DNA from: Lactobacillus sp. HBUAS51381
GTDB taxonomy: Bacteria > Bacillota > Bacilli > Lactobacillales > Lactobacillaceae
Length of the DNA: 56,117 nt
NCBI RefSeq assembly: GCF_012641095.1
Contig: NZ_JAAVSC010000019.1
Span: 1-56,117, forward strand
Direction: 5' to 3'
The position numbers were made by a program, and so were the translations under genes. Shown here in pieces: positions 52,138 to 56,117 of the stretch; position 1 is the first letter of the stretch; the number at the start of each line of letters is the position of its first letter. The notes below the pieces were generated by a model that was not told the DNA's origin, ran no database searches, and saw nothing but the letters and a program-made list of their open reading frames with translations.

Positions 52138-52785
52138 GTGCGTGTGCGAAATAAACCGTGGGCCAAGGATTACGTGGCCGAACATCCCGAACGCTTGGTC
52201 GAAGAACCAGAACCTTTGAAGGGCAACTGGCAGAGCCGTTTTCCCAAGGAACAACCGTTGTTCGTGGAGATTGGAACGGGAAAGGGGCAGTTCATTGTGG
52301 AGATGGCCAAGGCCCATCCCGACCGGAACTTTATTGGTATTGAAATCCAATTTTCCGTGATTGCGGCGGCCTTAAAGAAGGTCGTGGCCAGTGAACTAAC
52401 CAACATCCAACTGGTTCACACCGATGGCGAAGCGGTGAATACGTTCTTTGCGGCTGGCGAAGTGGCTGGTCTGTACCTGAACTTCTCCGATCCGTGGCCC
52501 AAGTCGCGCCACGCCAAGCGGCGGTTAACATCGCCCGTCTTTTTGGCGCACTACGCCGACGTTCTCCAACCCAATGGGGTCATTCAATTCAAGACCGATA
52601 ACCGGGGACTGTTTGAGTATTCCCTGAGTAGTTTGAATAACTTCGGGTTAGTCTTTGATGGGGTGTGGTTGGATCTGCACGCCGCCACGGATGACGTGGA
52701 AGATATTCAAACCGAGTATGAACAAAAATTCTCAGCCAAGGGCCCAATCTATCAGGTGATTGCGCATTTCCCGACTGAAAACTAA
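52138..52785 (+). CDS. trmB: tRNA (guanine-N7-)-methyltransferase
   Basis: A 215-residue SAM-dependent methyltransferase that forms m7G46 in tRNA variable loops. The SAM-binding VEIGTGKGQFIVEMA (about 40-54) and the LNFSDPWPKSRHAKRRL active-site block (about 117-133) are family signatures. GAGGAGG lies upstream of the GTG start. It is in one transcript with the YtmP-like gene. Confidence 0.97.
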   Translation: MRVRNKPWAKDYVAEHPERLVEEPEPLKGNWQSRFPKEQPLFVEIGTGKGQFIVEMAKAHPDRNFIGIEIQFSVIAAALKKVVASELTNIQLVHTDGEAVNTFFAAGEVAGLYLNFSDPWPKSRHAKRRLTSPVFLAHYADVLQPNGVIQFKTDNRGLFEYSLSSLNNFGLVFDGVWLDLHAATDDVEDIQTEYEQKFSAKGPIYQVIAHFPTEN

Positions 52786-52809
52786 ACTTTAATCATTCGA
52801 CCCGTGGGG

Positions 52810-52857
52810 GCAAGCATTGGCGATGAGCCAGCGTTTGCTTTCAGGGGCCTTTTTAAA
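52810..52857 (+). terminator. Probable terminator after trmB
   Basis: GCAAGCATTGGC pairs with GCCAGCGTTTGC with a five-base loop. The T-run (CCTTTTT) comes several bases later, so termination may be imperfect. Confidence 0.5.
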
Positions 52858-52913
52858 TAAAAAAAGATTGCGCCCCCTTTGACGTAGTTAAGGTGTAGAA
52901 GGGGGTGACCGCG

Positions 52914-53981
52914 GTGTTAGTGGCGGTATTACAGGATAAGTTGGTGGATGCGCTCTACGCAGAACGGCGGTCGGACTATGTTTGTCCGGCTTGTCATCAG
53001 CGCGTGGGGTTACGGCATGGGACCCGGGTACAGCCCTACTTTGCCCATCGGCCGCAAGCACCCTGTACGATTCTGAGTGAAGGTGAGACGCCGCAACATA
53101 TCGCAGGGAAACGGCAATTGGCGACCTTCTTTGCGGATTGGGGAACGATAACGTTGGAACACGTGTTGCCCGCGATTCAACAACGAGCCGATTGCTGGGT
53201 CGCGCGGCCTGCCCGGTCACCAGTTGCCTTGGAGTTTCAATGTAGTCCCATTATGACCCGGCACGTTCTAGCGCGAACGCGTGGTTACCAGAAGTTGGGC
53301 GTTCAGCCGCTTTGGATTTTGGGGAGTCGCTATGCCCAACAGAAGCTGGGCTGGTCGTTAATTGAGCGGTTTGCCATGCGACTACGCGGGTGGGGGCTGT
53401 GCCTCTTATTCTGGGATGTTCGCCGCCAGCGGTTGCGGATCGATCACCATCTCTATCAGGACGCGTTGGGAAATTATCACGGTGGCACGGCCTGGTTGAC
53501 CGGGTTGGCCGAGCTGATTGCCGGGGCCCAGTGGCCGATACCCGAGCCCGTCTTAGATTATCCGCTTTGGCGGTCCAAATTGGCCAGAGACCTTCACTTG
53601 AGAACGGCGGGCGTCTTGGCGGTTCAAGAACACCTCTATCCCTTAGGCCACCACCTTTTGGATATTCCCATGGCCCTGGCGACCACGGCGAAGACGGTGC
53701 CACTCTTTGGTCAGGGATTATTGGTCTGGCGAGCACTGGTCGCGGCTAAATTGTTTGCCTTACCCACGCAGAACGTCACGGCAGCCACGGTTGATCGGCT
53801 GGCTGAGGCGTGTTTTGCGATTGTGGGTGGTCATCGCCGTACGGTCTGGTTGACGATTGATCGGACATTAGAGATTGCTAAGCGTCACTTAATGGCCGAC
53901 TTGGTGAGTCAGGGCTATTTACGGGAGACGGCTGGTGGTTGGGCGATTCAACGACAGTTAGGTTGGCCGGGAGAAAATTAA
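52914..53981 (+). CDS. coiA: Competence protein CoiA
   Basis: A 355-residue nuclease-like competence protein. A zinc-binding start (YVCPACHQRVGLRHG, FAHRP) is followed by a PD-(D/E)XK-like core with VALEFQCSPI and the LARTRGYQKLGVQPLWILG segment. It aids chromosomal transformation in streptococci and lactococci. The GTG at 52914 follows AAGGGGGTGA by 5 nt. pepF follows at 90 bp, a common pairing (Bacillus yjbF-pepF). No competence-box promoter was recognised. Confidence 0.92.
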   Translation: MLVAVLQDKLVDALYAERRSDYVCPACHQRVGLRHGTRVQPYFAHRPQAPCTILSEGETPQHIAGKRQLATFFADWGTITLEHVLPAIQQRADCWVARPARSPVALEFQCSPIMTRHVLARTRGYQKLGVQPLWILGSRYAQQKLGWSLIERFAMRLRGWGLCLLFWDVRRQRLRIDHHLYQDALGNYHGGTAWLTGLAELIAGAQWPIPEPVLDYPLWRSKLARDLHLRTAGVLAVQEHLYPLGHHLLDIPMALATTAKTVPLFGQGLLVWRALVAAKLFALPTQNVTAATVDRLAEACFAIVGGHRRTVWLTIDRTLEIAKRHLMADLVSQGYLRETAGGWAIQRQLGWPGEN

Positions 53982-54071
53982 AGAATAATGAGATAACGAG
54001 TTGTCAGACCGCCAAACTTAGGAACGAAAGTGGTAAACTGAAAGTATGTAAATTTGAAGGAGGACGAAGAC

Positions 54072-55880
54072 ATGAAGCAAATTCCTAATCGTGCGGCGGT
54101 TCCCGAGGCCTTGACCTGGGATCTAACCCCAATTTATCCCGATGACGCGGCCTTTAAGCAGGCGGTCGTTGCCGTTAAACAACAGGCCAAGGAGGTGGCA
54201 ACGCATCAGGGGCAACTGGCAGAAAGCGCGGCCGATCTTTACGAAGTCACGGCCGCCGTTTTCGACTTGAACCGGCAGTTGGAGAAAGTCTACGTCTACG
54301 CTTCCCTGAAGAACGATCAGGATACGAGCGATGCTAACGCACAGGCGCTGTCTGGCCAGGCAGAGAGCCTGGTTGCGACGGTTGCGGCGGCGACGTCTTG
54401 GTACGAACCAGAAGTCTTGAATCTCCCTCAGGTCGTTTTACAGGCGTTGATCGATGCCGAACCCCGGCTGACCGAGTACCAACACTTCTTTGACGTCTTG
54501 GGTGAACAGCGGGACCACACGTTATCGGCGGCGGAGGAGAAGTTGTTGGCCGGTGCCAGCGACATTTTCGGTGCTTCGGCGAAGACCTACAGCGTCCTCA
54601 GCGATGCCGACCTTAAATTCCCCGTTGTTCAAGACGAGGACGGCAAGGATGTCCGTTTGTCAGAGGGGTTATATGGGGTGTTGCTCCAATCAACCCAACC
54701 TAAGGTCCGAGAACAGGCTTTTAAGGCCCTGTATAGCGTGTATCAACAGTTCCGGCATACCTTTGCCAGCACGCTCTCAAGTGAGGTTAAAACGCATAAT
54801 TTCAACGCTCAGGTCCGCCATTACGGGAGTGCCCGTGAGGCCGCGATGAGCAGTAACCATGTGCCAGCCGTGGTCTACGATACGTTGGTGAAGACGGTCA
54901 ATGACCATCTGGAGTCGTTGCACCAATACGTCAACCTGCGTAAGGAAATTCTGGGCTTACCGGAACTTCACATGTACGATCTGTACACGCCAATCACCGG
55001 GGAACCTAGCCTGAAATACACGTATCCGGAAGCCCAACAGGAGGCCCTCAAGGCCCTGAACGTCTTGGGTCCCGATTACGTGGCTAATGTCCAAAAAATG
55101 TTTGACGGCCGCGCCATTGACGTTGTCGAAAATCAAGGGAAGCGAACAGGAGCCTACTCCGGTGGGATGTACGATACCAAGCCGTATATCTTGCTGAACT
55201 GGCAGGATAGCCTTGAGAGTCTCTTCACGTTGGTTCATGAAATGGGTCACAGCATGCACAGCCACTATACTCGGACCAACCAACCTTATCAGTACGGCGA
55301 TTATTCGATTTTTGTGGCGGAGATTGCGTCGACGACTAACGAAAACCTGCTGACGGATTATCTGTTAAAGACCCAAACCGATCCGCAAGTCCGGGCATAC
55401 GTGCTGAACCATTACCTGGACGGCTTCAAGGGGACGGTGTACCGGCAGACCCAGTTCGCCGAATTTGAAGATTACATTCACCAACAGGCCGCGGCCGGCG
55501 AAACGCTGACGGCTGACTTTATGAGTAAGTTCTACGGTGACCTGAATCAGCGCTACTACGGCGATGGGGTCATCTCGGATCCGCAAATTGCCGATGAGTG
55601 GACGCGGATTCCGCATTTCTATTACGACTACTACGTTTACCAATATTCCACTGGGTTTGCAGCAGCGACAACGCTGGCCCAACGGATTCTAAGTGGGGAT
55701 ACGGCAAAGCGTGATGCCTACCTGAACTACTTGAAGTCCGGCAGTTCTGCGCTACCGATTACGGTGATGCAGAAGGCGGGTGTCGATATGACCAAGCCCG
55801 ATTACTTGGAGACCGCCTTCAAGACGTTTGACGAACGGCTGGCGGAATTCAGCCAGTTAGCACACGAATTGAAGAAATAA
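54072..55880 (+). CDS. pepF: Oligoendopeptidase F
   Basis: A 602-residue M3B zinc metallopeptidase that cuts oligopeptides in the cytosol. The zinc motif HEMGH is at 389-393, in TLVHEMGHSMHSHYT, and the third ligand is in the downstream VAEIASTTNE. The length matches lactococcal PepF. The ATG at 54072 follows GGAGG by 8 nt; a TTG six codons earlier is not needed. It supports peptide nutrition and protein turnover. It is followed by a strong terminator and then the second copy of the dispersed repeat. Confidence 0.97.
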   Translation: MKQIPNRAAVPEALTWDLTPIYPDDAAFKQAVVAVKQQAKEVATHQGQLAESAADLYEVTAAVFDLNRQLEKVYVYASLKNDQDTSDANAQALSGQAESLVATVAAATSWYEPEVLNLPQVVLQALIDAEPRLTEYQHFFDVLGEQRDHTLSAAEEKLLAGASDIFGASAKTYSVLSDADLKFPVVQDEDGKDVRLSEGLYGVLLQSTQPKVREQAFKALYSVYQQFRHTFASTLSSEVKTHNFNAQVRHYGSAREAAMSSNHVPAVVYDTLVKTVNDHLESLHQYVNLRKEILGLPELHMYDLYTPITGEPSLKYTYPEAQQEALKALNVLGPDYVANVQKMFDGRAIDVVENQGKRTGAYSGGMYDTKPYILLNWQDSLESLFTLVHEMGHSMHSHYTRTNQPYQYGDYSIFVAEIASTTNENLLTDYLLKTQTDPQVRAYVLNHYLDGFKGTVYRQTQFAEFEDYIHQQAAAGETLTADFMSKFYGDLNQRYYGDGVISDPQIADEWTRIPHFYYDYYVYQYSTGFAAATTLAQRILSGDTAKRDAYLNYLKSGSSALPITVMQKAGVDMTKPDYLETAFKTFDERLAEFSQLAHELKK

Positions 55881-55885
55881 ACAAA

Positions 55886-55932
55886 TGGCGTCATCACTGT
55901 GATTACTTGCAGTGATGACGCCGTTTTAATTT
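55886..55932 (+). terminator. pepF terminator
   Basis: GGCGTCATCACTG pairs with CAGTGATGACGCC, followed by GTTTTAATTT. Confidence 0.92.
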
Positions 55933-55943
55933 AGTCTGCTGAA

Positions 55944-56117
55944 GGTTGAGAGATAGAAAACAGCTAGAAGCCTTGTTGTGACAAGGATAGCAGCCATTGT
56001 AATATGATAGTCGTGTATTGGCCGCCTTACCGTTCGCCAAATTTGGTCTGGATCGCTGTGGGAAGGATCGGGAAAAGCCAAAGTGCTGTCTTTTCCCTCG
56101 CTTTGAGCCGTCAGCCC
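55944..56117 (+). repeat. Dispersed non-coding repeat, copy 2 (cut by window end)
   Basis: Gapless match to 36851-37024 over 174 bp, with about 16 substitutions by eye. It lies about 12 bp after the pepF terminator, the same position relative to a gene end as copy 1. The GGGAAAAG/CTTTTCCC hairpin and the CCAAATTTGGTCTGG block are kept. Confidence 0.85.

Overview
The window reads as ordinary chromosome of a lactic acid bacterium of the Lactobacillaceae, most likely Levilactobacillus (L. brevis group). The pointers are a mid-range GC content, an SMK (SAM-III) riboswitch on metK, maltose-phosphorylase-type sugar genes beside beta-phosphoglucomutase, prsA/hit/ecsAB and yhaONM neighbourhoods, and a cassette for a D-Asp/D-Asn peptidoglycan cross-bridge, which fits L-Lys-D-Asp murein. 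The genus is inferred from gene content, not from a database search.

Layout. 1-1000: no gene, but a dense set of stems whose G.U pairs favour the + strand; this looks like a very large structured RNA (GOLLD/ROOL size class). 1-6 kb: secreted matrixin-like protease, a YbjQ-family protein, hypothetical proteins, then metK under an SMK box with a TTG start. 6-16 kb: DHA2 drug exporter, deoxynucleoside kinase, Cof-type phosphatase, pgmB with a GH65 phosphorylase, a minus-strand small RNA with two C5 loops, a CPBP protease, and an OhrR-like regulator beside a recognisable OhrR operator. 16-23 kb: tRNA-Leu(CAG), VanZ protein, a membrane protein with a phage minor-capsid-like tail, a second-type UvrA, C69 dipeptidase and a Crp/Fnr regulator. 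23-27 kb: asnB/asnH-like, D-aspartate ligase and aspartate racemase, which together make, attach and amidate D-Asp. 27.4-31.7 kb: an A+T-richer cassette of AraC regulator, GPH sugar symporter and a GH28 polygalacturonase-like gene broken by one extra G in a G7 run. 31.8-38 kb: cell-wall amidase, tRNA-Gly(CCC), T-box plus argS, then an unusual non-coding stretch with a dispersed repeat and long palindromes, then argR. 38-56 kb: class A PBP, YlbF-family protein, yhaO-yhaN-yhaM, acetyltransferase, prsA, hit, ecsA-ecsB, ytmP-like, trmB, coiA and pepF. A second copy of the dispersed repeat is cut by the window end.

The most interesting material is non-coding: the roughly 0.9 kb ornate RNA candidate at the left edge, the roughly 170-nt sRNA with anti-Shine-Dalgarno loops at 13.9-14.1 kb, and the repeat family found just after the argS and pepF terminators. 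No prophage, insertion sequence, CRISPR array or rRNA was recognised.
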